The translations under genes and the position numbers were made by a program. Positions 8,767 through 18,130 of a stretch of 64,000 bases of DNA are shown piece by piece. Source of the stretch: an uncultured Phocaeicola sp. (GTDB lineage: Bacteria; Bacteroidota; Bacteroidia; Bacteroidales; Bacteroidaceae); contig CAUBDX010000009.1 in the NCBI GenBank assembly GCA_958434805.1, positions 1 through 64,000 on the forward strand. Direction: 5' to 3'. The number at the start of each line of letters is the position of its first letter. Position 1 is the stretch's first letter. Under the pieces are notes generated by a model that saw nothing but the letters and a program-made list of their open reading frames with translations, had not been told where the DNA came from and searched no databases.

Positions 8767-10155
8767 TTATTTTTTAATATTTGGTTCCTCCAATCCATAC
8801 CCCTTTTTCTTATTCTCACCTTTCAGCCACAAAGCAAAGAACAATGCAGCCACACCAAAGCCTGCAAATATCCACATGGGAAGTGTATAATCATAAGTCT
8901 GCATTCCATCTACTACCGGTCCTTTGCAATACTCATTCAAGACAAAACCAATCAAAGCAGGTACACCCATCAACCCCCAGTTTTGTACCCAGAAGATCAA
9001 AGCGTAAGCTGTACCCAACTGCTTTTCCGGAATAATTTTAGGAACAGAGGGCCACATAGCCGATGGCACCAAAGAAAAGCCAATCCCCAATATAATCATA
9101 ATGATAGTGGCAAACCACCATACATTCAAGACAGGTAACGCAAACATTGTATGAACAAAAATCAACAGCACAGAACCGATGATCATCAGCGTAGCTCCCT
9201 TGCCTATCCGATCGTACACATTACCGAAAAGCGGAGTAAGGAACAAAGTTCCCAATGGTAACAGGCTAGGAATAGTACCCGCCAATTCCGGATCTACATT
9301 ATATTTCTGCACCATCAGGTCTGTAGCATATTTCAAGAAAGGGAATACGGCAGAATAAAACAACACACACAGCAACGCAATCAGCCAAAATCCTTTATTG
9401 GTTACAATCAACCAAATATCTTTCATACGGAAAGGCTCTTCAGGTTCCGCCCCTTCTTCTTCTAAAGAAGCATCCAGTTTCTTATCATAGAAAGTATAAA
9501 TAAAAAATGCTACCGTACCAATACAAAGCATAGTAAGGCACAGCAACAATGGAGCAGGGATATTAGGATGGAACACACCCTCATCATCAGTAATACCAAA
9601 GAAAGTAGCGATAGGAACCGTAACAGCCAAAGCCAGCATAGTGCCTAAACGGGCTGTCGCCATCTCCATACCCATGGCCAGAGCCATTTCTTTTCCTTTA
9701 AACCACTTCACAATAATTTTTGAGACCGTGATGCCTGCAATCTCTACACCGACACCAAATATAGCATATCCCAACGCAGCCAGTCCTACCTGGGTTTTCA
9801 TTCCAAGCAAAGTGCTTCCCTCAGCAAATGTAGTAGAAATAGCATAATATTTTAACCCACAGCCCAACACCATCAAAAGGCATGCTCCCATACCAGTAAA
9901 GCGCACTCCCATCTTATCCAAAATGATACCACCGATAATAAGCATAAAGGCAAAGACATTGAACCAACCGTATGCACTGGTAAAAATACCATAATCCAGA
10001 CTATCCCACAGCAGCTCCTTTTCAAGCATCGGTTTTAAGGGGGACATTACATCGGTCAAAAAATAACCGCATAGCATGGTGAAAGCCACCAACGCCAACA
10101 CACTCCACCGAAGAACCTTGGAGTCATTGAGCTTTTTTTGAATTTGTTCTTTCAT
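8767..10155 (-). CDS. Major facilitator superfamily transporter (MFSD1-like)
   Basis: 462 residues with about 12 predicted membrane helices and the loop after helix 2 carrying GGIILDKMGVRF (MFS motif A-like). A charged central loop (DKKLDASLEEEGAEPEEPF) separates the two six-helix halves. Overall it resembles the MFSD1/lysosomal dipeptide uniporter-like branch, but the substrate cannot be read from sequence. Its single-gene transcript starts at a TATCTTTG box (10200-10207) divergent from the DUF3332 gene and ends at the shared terminator at 8710-8749. Confidence 0.85.
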   Translation of the reverse strand: MKEQIQKKLNDSKVLRWSVLALVAFTMLCGYFLTDVMSPLKPMLEKELLWDSLDYGIFTSAYGWFNVFAFMLIIGGIILDKMGVRFTGMGACLLMVLGCGLKYYAISTTFAEGSTLLGMKTQVGLAALGYAIFGVGVEIAGITVSKIIVKWFKGKEMALAMGMEMATARLGTMLALAVTVPIATFFGITDDEGVFHPNIPAPLLLCLTMLCIGTVAFFIYTFYDKKLDASLEEEGAEPEEPFRMKDIWLIVTNKGFWLIALLCVLFYSAVFPFLKYATDLMVQKYNVDPELAGTIPSLLPLGTLFLTPLFGNVYDRIGKGATLMIIGSVLLIFVHTMFALPVLNVWWFATIIMIILGIGFSLVPSAMWPSVPKIIPEKQLGTAYALIFWVQNWGLMGVPALIGFVLNEYCKGPVVDGMQTYDYTLPMWIFAGFGVAALFFALWLKGENKKKGYGLEEPNIKK

Positions 10156-10199
10156 TCTTTTATAAGATTTTTGATTAATAGTTTTTCATGTTCAGCTTA

Positions 10200-10207
10200 C
10201 AAAGATA
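10200..10207 (-). promoter_or_regulatory. -7 box (TATCTTTG) of the MFS gene
   Basis: TAnnTTTG on the minus strand, 45 nt upstream of the ATG at 10155. Confidence 0.6.
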
Positions 10208-10248
10208 CAGTTTTTTAGGTAGAGAAGCCTCTTTCCATAAAAAAGTTC

Positions 10249-10256
10249 TATCTTTG
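10249..10256 (+). promoter_or_regulatory. -7 box (TATCTTTG) of the DUF3332 gene
   Basis: TAnnTTTG on the plus strand, 73 nt upstream of the ATG at 10329; it diverges from the MFS promoter 42 bp away. Confidence 0.6.
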
Positions 10257-10328
10257 CGTGACGATTAAATCGTTTTATTGTAGGAAATCGTCATAAAATT
10301 ACTTTTTATAAACTTAACTTTATTGATC

Positions 10329-10880
10329 ATGAAAAAAAGCAAAACATTTCTTGTTTGCGCCATGTTGAGTGGCAGCGTCTTATTTTCATCATGCATCGGT
10401 TCTTTCGGATTATGGAATAGTTTGAAAGACTGGAACCAGGGGGTAAGCAACAAGTTTGTCAACGAACTTATCTTTCTCGCTTTCCATATTGTCCCTGTTT
10501 ATGAAATTGCTTATCTGGCAGACGCATTGGTTTTAAATTCCATCGAATTCTGGAGCGGTTCCAACCCTACAGCTTCTATCGGTGAAGTAAAAACAGTGCA
10601 AGGAGAAAATGGCGAATACTTGGTAAAAACCAACGAAAACGGTTATACCATTACCAAAAAAGGAGAAGACAAATCTGTAGATTTGGTCTATAACAAAGAA
10701 AACAATACATGGAATGCCGTAGCCGACGGACAGAGCTTCGAACTTGTGAAAATGAACGAAGACGGAACGGCTGTTTTGAGCCTGCAAAACGGAACCTCCA
10801 TGACTGTCACTCCTGATGCACAAGGTATTGCTACCGCAAGAATAGCTACAGGAAACTCCTTGTTTTTTGCTGCAAGATAA
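10329..10880 (+). CDS. DUF3332 family lipoprotein
   Basis: 183 residues. The N-terminus has a lipoprotein-type signal (MKKSKTFLVCAMLSGSVLFSSC) followed by a conserved GSFGLWNSLKDWNQGVSNKFVNELIF segment and a second hydrophobic stretch (residues about 50-70), the hallmark of DUF3332. The C-terminal half is a repetitive beta-rich region (GENGEYLVKTNENGYTI). Function unknown; it probably sits in the membrane facing the periplasm. The ATG at 10329 gives the best signal peptide; an ATG two codons upstream is possible. A 14-bp stem terminator follows. Confidence 0.82.
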   Translation: MKKSKTFLVCAMLSGSVLFSSCIGSFGLWNSLKDWNQGVSNKFVNELIFLAFHIVPVYEIAYLADALVLNSIEFWSGSNPTASIGEVKTVQGENGEYLVKTNENGYTITKKGEDKSVDLVYNKENNTWNAVADGQSFELVKMNEDGTAVLSLQNGTSMTVTPDAQGIATARIATGNSLFFAAR

Positions 10881-10904
10881 TAAACACAACATCATTTAAA
10901 CACA

Positions 10905-10942
10905 AAGAAAAGAAGTTGCCCATGCAAACAACTTCTTTTCTT
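10905..10942 (+). terminator. Terminator of the DUF3332 gene
   Basis: Perfect 14-base arms at 10905-10918 (AAGAAAAGAAGTTG) and 10929-10942 with a 10-base loop. It separates DUF3332 from the next plus-strand gene, which begins 19 bp further on. Confidence 0.7.
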
Positions 10943-10960
10943 CCATAAAACAATACTACT

Positions 10961-12193
10961 ATGAAGAAGCAAATCATGCTGGGCGGCCTACTCCTATTAT
11001 TAGGCTCCTGTACTCCCCAAAACAAAGCGAATGACCCGAATGCAATTGACATTGCCGTAAGTCTGGAACACCTCACAGAATTAAAGACCTCCCAATTGGG
11101 AAAACAAATCCGTTATATCCCTTTGGAAACAACAGACTCATCCCTGATTGGCAACTCCTATTCCATCAAGTTATCTAAAGACCATATCTTTGTCTCTACC
11201 AACGGACGATGCCTGTCATTCAACAAGCAAACCGGAAAATATCTTGGCAGCATCGGGCACAAAGGAGAAGATCCACAAGGCTACAGCAATGCCAGCTGCT
11301 TTATTCACCCCCATACCAACCATCTCTACTTTTATCGCCAACCCGACAAGTTGGTAAAATACGATACAAAAGGTAACTATCTAGGGCAAGTACACCTACC
11401 ACAAAAGATTTCCCCATCCCTTTACTTTACTTTTTCCGACTCCCTTATTCTTGCTCATTATGGAGAAGGAATAGGACAACCGCAAACAAGTGCGTTACTT
11501 TACTTCAACGAACAGGGAGAAGTAAAAGACTCATTGCCGGAATTTGCCAATCCGGGTGATCCTATGGGCATGGACCAGATATCCAGCATCAACGTATTCA
11601 AGCAATTACCCGGCAACGCCAACATAGGAGGGTTAATATATATAAATTATCAGGATGGAACAATGACTGTTCTTCCTATAGACCAGCCTTCACTTTGGCT
11701 GAGCAACGGCAGCATACGTTTCAGAAAAGCGTTCAATGACACAATCTACGACATTAAAGGACACGAAGCTACTGTCCATACCACTTTCCATACCGGGCAA
11801 TGGCATTTCCCGGCTGAAAAAATGGGACAAAAAGAGGATACAGACAACTACATCGTTATAACCGGTATTCTGGAAACTCCCAAACATCTCTTCTTTATAT
11901 CTCTACAGGAATTATACGACAAGAGAAAACCCTTCTACGGTATTTACGACAAAGAAAAACATATTACTTATATGAATGATGCCAATGTGGGGCTGACAGA
12001 TGACCTGACGCATTTCATGCCTTTCTATCCCATCACTTGTACAGAAGAAGGAGAGTATGCCGCTTTATTGGAGATAGGGAAAATAGACGAATGGATGGAT
12101 AAAAATCCGGGAATTGTCCAAGAAGGAAAGCTAAGCTTTTTACAGGAAATCAATGAAGAATCCAATCCGGTTTGTGTTATAGTGGAACCTTGA
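10961..12193 (+). CDS. 6-bladed beta-propeller lipoprotein
   Basis: 410 residues. Signal peptide with a lipobox ending at Cys17 (LLLLGSC). The mature part has the signature opening of the Bacteroidales 6-bladed beta-propeller family (LGKQIRYIPLETTDSSLIGN) and NHL-like blade repeats such as LSFNKQTGKYLGSIGHKGEDPQGY. Such lipoproteins are abundant in Bacteroides and are thought to be surface or periplasmic binding proteins; the ligand is unknown. The gene has no partner in its strand and ends at a strong terminator. No clear -7 box is visible in the 19 bp after the previous hairpin, so read-through may supply transcription. Confidence 0.85.
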   Translation: MKKQIMLGGLLLLLGSCTPQNKANDPNAIDIAVSLEHLTELKTSQLGKQIRYIPLETTDSSLIGNSYSIKLSKDHIFVSTNGRCLSFNKQTGKYLGSIGHKGEDPQGYSNASCFIHPHTNHLYFYRQPDKLVKYDTKGNYLGQVHLPQKISPSLYFTFSDSLILAHYGEGIGQPQTSALLYFNEQGEVKDSLPEFANPGDPMGMDQISSINVFKQLPGNANIGGLIYINYQDGTMTVLPIDQPSLWLSNGSIRFRKAFNDTIYDIKGHEATVHTTFHTGQWHFPAEKMGQKEDTDNYIVITGILETPKHLFFISLQELYDKRKPFYGIYDKEKHITYMNDANVGLTDDLTHFMPFYPITCTEEGEYAALLEIGKIDEWMDKNPGIVQEGKLSFLQEINEESNPVCVIVEP

Positions 12194-12203
12194 CAACCAT
12201 AAA

Positions 12204-12237
12204 AGAACGCTGCTTTCCTCACGGAGAGCAGCGTTCT
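12204..12237. terminator. Bidirectional terminator between the propeller gene and the efflux operon
   Basis: Perfect 11-base arms AGAACGCTGCT (12204-12214) and AGCAGCGTTCT (12227-12237), flanked by AAA and CTTTCTT. It lies between convergent genes. Confidence 0.8.
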
Positions 12238-12273
12238 CTTTCTTCAACACGTTGAAGATAACAGTATGCTAAA

Positions 12274-13647
12274 TTAGTCACGACCTCCACCCAATGCCTG
12301 ATAGAGATTGATTACGCCTTGCATTTCAGTAAAACGGTTAGCAACCTGAGTTAACTCCGCATTAAGCAAAGTCTGCTGAGCCGTCAAAACTTCCAGATAA
12401 GTCGTATTCCCATGTTGCATCAGCAAAGAGGTACTTTCCAAAGCTTTATTTAATGAATTTATTTGTTTATCATAATAAACTGATTTATCACGGGCCGTCT
12501 GATATTTCACCAAAGCCTCGTTCACTTCACTTCCTGCATTCAACAAAGCCTGTTGAAAACTCAGTTTGGCTTCTTCTTGCTGAGCTTTAGCTATCTTTAG
12601 CTGTGCTATGTTCGCACCTTTATTAAACAGTGGCTGGGTCAACGAAGCTACAGCCGTTGCAATGAACTTGCCCGGATTGACAATCATACTTCCTGCTGAA
12701 TTAGTCCATCCCGCACTTCCACTTAAAACAATAGAAGGATAAAAGGCGGAACGAGCCTGATTTGTGGCATAGAAAGCTGCTTCCAACGAACGCTCCGCAC
12801 TGCGTACATCGGGACGGTTGGCAAGCATTTGCACAGGGATGCCTACCGGGAAATGTTCCTTCATCATATAAGAACTGTCCCATGTGCCCGTTCTCTCAAT
12901 AGCATGAGGAGATTCAGCCAACAACAACGACAAACTGTTTTCTACCTGGTTAATTTGTTCTTTCAGATCAAGAACTGAAGTACATATAGTATAATATGTA
13001 GCTTCCATTTGTGAAACGGCAGCTTCATTTGCCAATCCGGCTTCCATCAGAGCACGGGTTGCATCTACGGTTTCTTTCCAGGACTTTTCAGTCCGGACAG
13101 AAATGGCCAGCTGATTGTCCAGCATCAGCAAGGTATAGTAAGTATTAGCTATACCGGCTATCAGCTGTGTCCGGACAGCCTGTTTATAGTCACGGCTCTG
13201 TTCCAGCAATGCTTTCGCCTGGCGTTTCGCATTACGGATGCGGCCGAAAATATCAATTTCCCAACTTGCCGCCACCGGTAAAGTATAAGTTTGTACAGCT
13301 TTTCCTTTGTCAAAACTACTTGCTGTCCCCTGAGGTGACAGAGCGAAAGAAGGCAGATAAGCCAATTTGGCTGACAGCATAGCAGCTTCCGCCTCTTTCA
13401 CACGCCATTGTGCTGACTGCAAATCCGTATTGTTCCGCAAGCCTTGCTCTATCAATTCCTGAAGCCGCGGATCTGTAAAAATCTCCTGCCAGCTCAGATT
13501 GCCGATATTATCCACGGTATCAGCAACTGCCACCTCTTCCCCATACAAATTATCGGGCACTTCGGTTGCAGGTTTATATTGGGTATATATGCCGCAGCTA
13601 CTCAGTGTGAGCGCTGCGACAGTCAGAGTGATGATCTGTTTTTTCAT
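12274..13647 (-). CDS. Outer-membrane channel lipoprotein of an RND efflux pump (TolC/OprM family)
   Basis: About 457 residues. Lipoprotein signal (MKKQIITLTVAALTLSSC) followed by two OEP (outer membrane efflux) repeats with long amphipathic helices (LQSAQWRVKEAEAAMLSAKLAYLP) and the GIPVQMLANRPDVRSAE segment typical of OprM/NodT proteins. It forms the trimeric exit duct for the pump encoded upstream. The start at 13647 is fixed by an ATGA overlap with the stop codon of the pump gene (13644-13646); the longer frame into that gene is a shadow. Confidence 0.93.
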   Translation of the reverse strand: MKKQIITLTVAALTLSSCGIYTQYKPATEVPDNLYGEEVAVADTVDNIGNLSWQEIFTDPRLQELIEQGLRNNTDLQSAQWRVKEAEAAMLSAKLAYLPSFALSPQGTASSFDKGKAVQTYTLPVAASWEIDIFGRIRNAKRQAKALLEQSRDYKQAVRTQLIAGIANTYYTLLMLDNQLAISVRTEKSWKETVDATRALMEAGLANEAAVSQMEATYYTICTSVLDLKEQINQVENSLSLLLAESPHAIERTGTWDSSYMMKEHFPVGIPVQMLANRPDVRSAERSLEAAFYATNQARSAFYPSIVLSGSAGWTNSAGSMIVNPGKFIATAVASLTQPLFNKGANIAQLKIAKAQQEEAKLSFQQALLNAGSEVNEALVKYQTARDKSVYYDKQINSLNKALESTSLLMQHGNTTYLEVLTAQQTLLNAELTQVANRFTEMQGVINLYQALGGGRD

Positions 13648-16600
13648 TTTTTCTCTTCGTTTTTGCTTTCGATGTGGTGTTGTCTCTCTTCTTTTGCTTC
13701 TACACATTCCTCTTGAATCTGCCAATCGGCCGCCGGCTGAAACTGAATAGGACGTACCTTTTCCTGTAAATATTGGAATACGATAAACAAAGAAGGTACA
13801 ATAAACAGCAACGCCAGCGTACCGATCACCATTCCACCCACAGTACCTGTTCCCAGCGAACTGTTTCCATTAGCACCTACTCCACTGGCAACCATCAACG
13901 GGAACAGACCGAAAATCATAGTCAGTGCCGTCATCAGAATAGGACGCAAGCGGGCTTTGGCGGCAGAAAGTGCAGCGGAAGTCAGGCTCATACCTGCCTT
14001 ACGACGCTCGGTAGCGTACTCGGTCAGCAAAATGGCAGTCTTAGCAAGCAAACCTATCAACATAATCAAACCGGTCTGCAAATAAATATTGTTCTCCAGT
14101 CCCATCATCTTCGCAAACAGGAAGCTACCCATCAGCCCAAACGGAACAGACAACAACACCGCAAACGGAATGAGGAAACTTTCATAAAGTGCACTTAAAA
14201 TCAGATAAATCATCAAGAAACAGATAGCAAAGATGATAATGGTAGTACCTCCCTGGTCGGTCTCTTCACGGGTAATACCACCAAAGTCGTACCCAAAACC
14301 TTTGGGAAGTGCCTGTACGGCAGTTTCCTGAACGGCACGGATGGCATCACCGGTACTATACCCTTCGGCAGGCATTGCATTTACAGCAATAGAATTGAAC
14401 ATATTGAAACGGCTCAGCGATTCTGCCCCATAACTGCGGGTCAATGTCACAAACTGGCTGAGAGGAGCCATCTCGCCATTAGACATACGCACAAAGATAT
14501 TATTCAACGAGCTTTCATCCACACGATACTTCGGATCTGCCTGAATCATAACCTTATATACTTTAGAGAAACGATTAAAATTTGAAACATACTGCCCACC
14601 ATAATAGCCGGACAATGTGCTTAGCACAGCATCCGGAGTGATACCGGCACGCTTACATTTGGACGCATCCACTTCTACCGTCCATTGCGGATAACGGATA
14701 TCAAAAGTAGAGTATGCCATCGCGATCTCGGGACGTTGGTTCAGAGCACCCAGATATTGTTGAGTGGTATTGAAGAAAGTGCCCACATCACCACCTTGTT
14801 TATCCTGCATATGGAGTTCCAACGCATTACCCATACCATACCCCGGAATCATACCCGGAGAAATAGCAAATATACTGGCATCCTTGATGTCTGCCGTACG
14901 GCCATATACCTGTCCGATTACTGCCTGAACATCATTTTCCTTTCCTTCACGCTCATCCCAAGGTTTCAGTTTCAGAATCAACATACCAAAAGAGTTACCC
15001 TGTCCGGCTAGCAGACCATAACCTGCCACACGCTGCACATGCAGCACCTGAGGAATATCCATCATGCGCTTTTCAATACGCATCATTACGTCATTAGTCG
15101 TTTTCAATGAACTACCTGCCGCCGTGCTGACATTCACAAATACAACCCCCTGGTCTTCATCAGGCACCAAACTGGTTTTAGTTGTATTCATCAAGAAAGC
15201 CAATAGTACTACCGAGGCCGCAAGAAGTGTCCATACCATCCATTTGCGTTTGATAAAGAACAATACCCCTTTCTTATATCGTTCAATCATTGCATCGAAA
15301 GCAGCATTGAACGCTTTACGGAAACGTGCTGCAAAATTGTTTTTTTCCGTTCCATCCTCATTGATATACGGTTTCAAGAACAAAGCACACAGCGCCGGAC
15401 TCAAAGTCAGTGCATTGACGGCAGAGATACCTACGGCAACCGCCATAGTCAAACCAAACTGAGTATAGAAAGTACCCGAAGTTCCACTCATAAACGAAAC
15501 CGGAATAAACACAGCCATAAATACCAACGAAGAAGAGATGACCGCATTGCTAATCCCCTTCATCGCATCAATACTAGCCATATAAGAAGAACGATATCCC
15601 ACATCAAAACGCGCCTGCACCGCCTCGACGACAACAATGGCATCATCCACCACCGTACCGATCACCAACACCAAAGCAAACAGGGTAATCAGGTTGATAC
15701 TGAATCCTGCTATGGACATAAAAGCAAATGTACCAATCAAGGACACGATGATCCCCACCAACGGAATAATAGTAGAACGGATATCCTGCAAAAATACATA
15801 TACAATTAAGATTACCAAAAAAATGGCCTCGAACAAGGTTTTTATCACCTCATGGATAGATGCATACAAAAAGTCATTGGAGCTCATAACCTGAACCATC
15901 TCCACCCCTTTGGGCAGATCCTTCCTTGCTTCTTCCAAAAAGGCATCAATATTATTGTTTACTTCTGTCGCATTCGATCCTGCCGTCTGAAAAATCATAC
16001 AGGAAATACCAGGATGACCATTCATAGCCCCATGATAGGCATAGCTTTCCTCGCCCATCTCTATATCGGCAATTTCTTTCAGCTTCAACACTTCGCCATT
16101 ATCCGAAGACCGGATCACAATTTCCCCAAACTCTTCCGGAGTAATCAGACGCCCTTTATACTTCATTGTATATTGATAAGTTTCATCAGAGTTTTCTCCG
16201 AATGAACCGGTAGCCGATTCAATATTCTGTTCAGCCAACACTTGGGTCACATCCGATGGAATCAATTTATACTGGGCCATCACGTCAGGCTTCATCCAGA
16301 TACGCATACTATAGTCACCCCCCATAATCATCATATCACCCACACCCTGGATACGAAGAATAGCAGGTTTCAAGTTAATACTGATATAGTTGGACAAGAA
16401 TTTCTCATCATACGAATCATCCGGACTATATAGTGAGAACATCTGCAAAATACTGGTCTGCCGCTTTGAGGTAGTCACACCCACCTGCGTTACTTCTGCC
16501 GGTAACTGTCCGGTTGCCTTCGATACACGGTTCTGCACATTGACCGCTGCCATATCGGGGTCTGTCCCTTGTTTAAAATACACAGTGATATCCACAACTC

Positions 16601-16859
16601 CGGCATTTGAAGCGGTAGAAGTCATATAAGTCATATTTTCCACACCGTTAATCGCTTCCTCCAACGGAGCGATAACACTCTTCTGAAGAGTTTCCGCACT
16701 GGCACCAAAATAAGAGGTACTTACCTGAATGGTAGGCGGAGCAATATCAGGATATTGTTCGACGGGCAAAGTGAACAGCCCGATGATACCCACTACCACT
16801 ATCGAAATAGAAATAACAGCCGACAGGATGGGGCGTTCTATAAAGGTTCTTAAATTCAT
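13644..16859 (-). CDS. RND multidrug efflux pump, inner-membrane subunit (AcrB/MexB, HAE1 family)
   Basis: 1071 residues, the normal length of HAE1 pumps. Twelve membrane helices with two large periplasmic loops. The start (MNLRTFIERPILSAVISI) and the helix-4 proton-relay pair in VIGTVVDDAIVVVEA (two adjacent Asp) are diagnostic, and the relay is intact. It exports amphiphilic drugs, bile-salt-like compounds or detergents in exchange for protons. It lies between the adaptor (8 bp upstream) and the channel (ATGA overlap), so the three subunits are made from one transcript. The C-terminal cytoplasmic tail is long and charged. Confidence 0.95.
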   Translation of the reverse strand: MNLRTFIERPILSAVISISIVVVGIIGLFTLPVEQYPDIAPPTIQVSTSYFGASAETLQKSVIAPLEEAINGVENMTYMTSTASNAGVVDITVYFKQGTDPDMAAVNVQNRVSKATGQLPAEVTQVGVTTSKRQTSILQMFSLYSPDDSYDEKFLSNYISINLKPAILRIQGVGDMMIMGGDYSMRIWMKPDVMAQYKLIPSDVTQVLAEQNIESATGSFGENSDETYQYTMKYKGRLITPEEFGEIVIRSSDNGEVLKLKEIADIEMGEESYAYHGAMNGHPGISCMIFQTAGSNATEVNNNIDAFLEEARKDLPKGVEMVQVMSSNDFLYASIHEVIKTLFEAIFLVILIVYVFLQDIRSTIIPLVGIIVSLIGTFAFMSIAGFSINLITLFALVLVIGTVVDDAIVVVEAVQARFDVGYRSSYMASIDAMKGISNAVISSSLVFMAVFIPVSFMSGTSGTFYTQFGLTMAVAVGISAVNALTLSPALCALFLKPYINEDGTEKNNFAARFRKAFNAAFDAMIERYKKGVLFFIKRKWMVWTLLAASVVLLAFLMNTTKTSLVPDEDQGVVFVNVSTAAGSSLKTTNDVMMRIEKRMMDIPQVLHVQRVAGYGLLAGQGNSFGMLILKLKPWDEREGKENDVQAVIGQVYGRTADIKDASIFAISPGMIPGYGMGNALELHMQDKQGGDVGTFFNTTQQYLGALNQRPEIAMAYSTFDIRYPQWTVEVDASKCKRAGITPDAVLSTLSGYYGGQYVSNFNRFSKVYKVMIQADPKYRVDESSLNNIFVRMSNGEMAPLSQFVTLTRSYGAESLSRFNMFNSIAVNAMPAEGYSTGDAIRAVQETAVQALPKGFGYDFGGITREETDQGGTTIIIFAICFLMIYLILSALYESFLIPFAVLLSVPFGLMGSFLFAKMMGLENNIYLQTGLIMLIGLLAKTAILLTEYATERRKAGMSLTSAALSAAKARLRPILMTALTMIFGLFPLMVASGVGANGNSSLGTGTVGGMVIGTLALLFIVPSLFIVFQYLQEKVRPIQFQPAADWQIQEECVEAKEERQHHIESKNEEKK

Positions 16860-16867
16860 AGTCTTTC

Positions 16868-17983
16868 TTAATTCTGTTTTACTTTAATGGGAGTACCTTC
16901 ACGCAGCAAACCTACGCCTTCCGCTACAATGACATCCCCCTCTTTCAATCCATCGTTCACGATATATTCCTGTCCTCCATTTACACGGGTCACACTGACA
17001 GGAGCTGATTGTGTCTTGCCGTCCACGACTTTATATACGTATGTAATATCCTGAATTTCAAAAGTGGTAGCCTGAGGAATAACCAAACTTCCTTTCATCG
17101 TAACCGGAAGAATCACATTTCCCGATGTTCCGCTATACAGCAACCCATTCTTATTCGGGAATACGGCACGCAGACTTGCGGTACCCGTATTACGGTCTAC
17201 CACCCCACTGATGGTTTCAATGCGTCCCTTTTCGCCATACATAGACTTGTCATTCAATTGCAGTTCCACTTCCGGCATATTTTTCAACGCTTCTGCTTTG
17301 GAACCATATTGACGGGTCAGAGCCAACAATTGATTTTCAGTCATCGAAAAGTAGACATACATATCCGAATTATCAGAAACCGTAGTCAACGGTTGTGGCA
17401 AACTGGCACTAACCAATGTACCTACCCGATAAGGCAATGTACCAATCACCCCATCCGAAGGACTTTTCACTTCTGTATACGAAAGGTCATTGCGGGCACT
17501 CACCTCCTGCGCTTTCGCCTGGGCCAACTGGGCCTTGGCAGTAAGCCATGAGTTTTCTGCCGTCCTCAAATCAAATTCAGAAACTACTTTCTTTGCAAAC
17601 AATTCTTTCTTGCTATCGTATGTCAACTGTGCTGTTGCCAGTCCGGCTTTCGCCGATTCCACATTGGCGACAGCTGTTTCCAATGCCGCCTTATAAGGCA
17701 CTTGGTCAATAATAAATAAGACTTGCCCTTTACGCACTGCCTGTCCTTCCTCCACACAAAGCCGGGTAAGGAAACCGGAAACTTGCGGATAAATATCAAT
17801 ATCCTGGCGGCCACGGATCGTAGCCGAATAAGTAGTAGACAAAACTTTGTCCGACGGTGATACCTTTAATACCGCATACTCCGCCTCCATTTGTGCAACA
17901 GGCGCCTGTTTACACGACGCTGTCAAAGCAGCACAACCAACCAATACCATTAGTCGCATCCATTTTTTGTTCAATGTCATCAT
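16868..17983 (-). CDS. RND efflux adaptor subunit (membrane fusion protein, AcrA type)
   Basis: 371 residues. Lipoprotein signal ending in LTASC, then the barrel-sandwich/lipoyl half-motifs (GFLTRLCVEEGQAVRKGQVLFIID and SPSDGVIG), an alpha-hairpin of about 70 residues between them, and a beta-barrel plus membrane-proximal domain at the C-terminus. It links the pump to the outer-membrane channel in the periplasm. First gene of the operon, with a TACCTTTG box at 18008-18015, divergent from an AraC-type regulator. Two adjacent ATG codons (17983 and 17980) are possible starts. Confidence 0.93.
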   Translation of the reverse strand: MMTLNKKWMRLMVLVGCAALTASCKQAPVAQMEAEYAVLKVSPSDKVLSTTYSATIRGRQDIDIYPQVSGFLTRLCVEEGQAVRKGQVLFIIDQVPYKAALETAVANVESAKAGLATAQLTYDSKKELFAKKVVSEFDLRTAENSWLTAKAQLAQAKAQEVSARNDLSYTEVKSPSDGVIGTLPYRVGTLVSASLPQPLTTVSDNSDMYVYFSMTENQLLALTRQYGSKAEALKNMPEVELQLNDKSMYGEKGRIETISGVVDRNTGTASLRAVFPNKNGLLYSGTSGNVILPVTMKGSLVIPQATTFEIQDITYVYKVVDGKTQSAPVSVTRVNGGQEYIVNDGLKEGDVIVAEGVGLLREGTPIKVKQN

Positions 17984-18007
17984 ATTCCAATCTTTTTAAA
18001 TTCGGGG

Positions 18008-18015
18008 CAAAGGTA
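18008..18015 (-). promoter_or_regulatory. -7 box (TACCTTTG) of the RND efflux operon
   Basis: TAnnTTTG on the minus strand 25 nt before the adaptor ATG, with a CTTG resembling a -33 element 18 bp upstream (18034-18037). It lies in the 147-bp gap shared with the AraC gene, where regulation by that protein would be expected. Confidence 0.65.
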
Positions 18016-18130
18016 GTTGGAATTTCTCATCCCCAAGCGTTCAATTCGTAGCGGCAAATGTTCAAAACAGGAACAAACAACTCATTATATCAAAAAAAAC
18101 ATTTAAATTCGCGTCAAAATAAGAACAAGA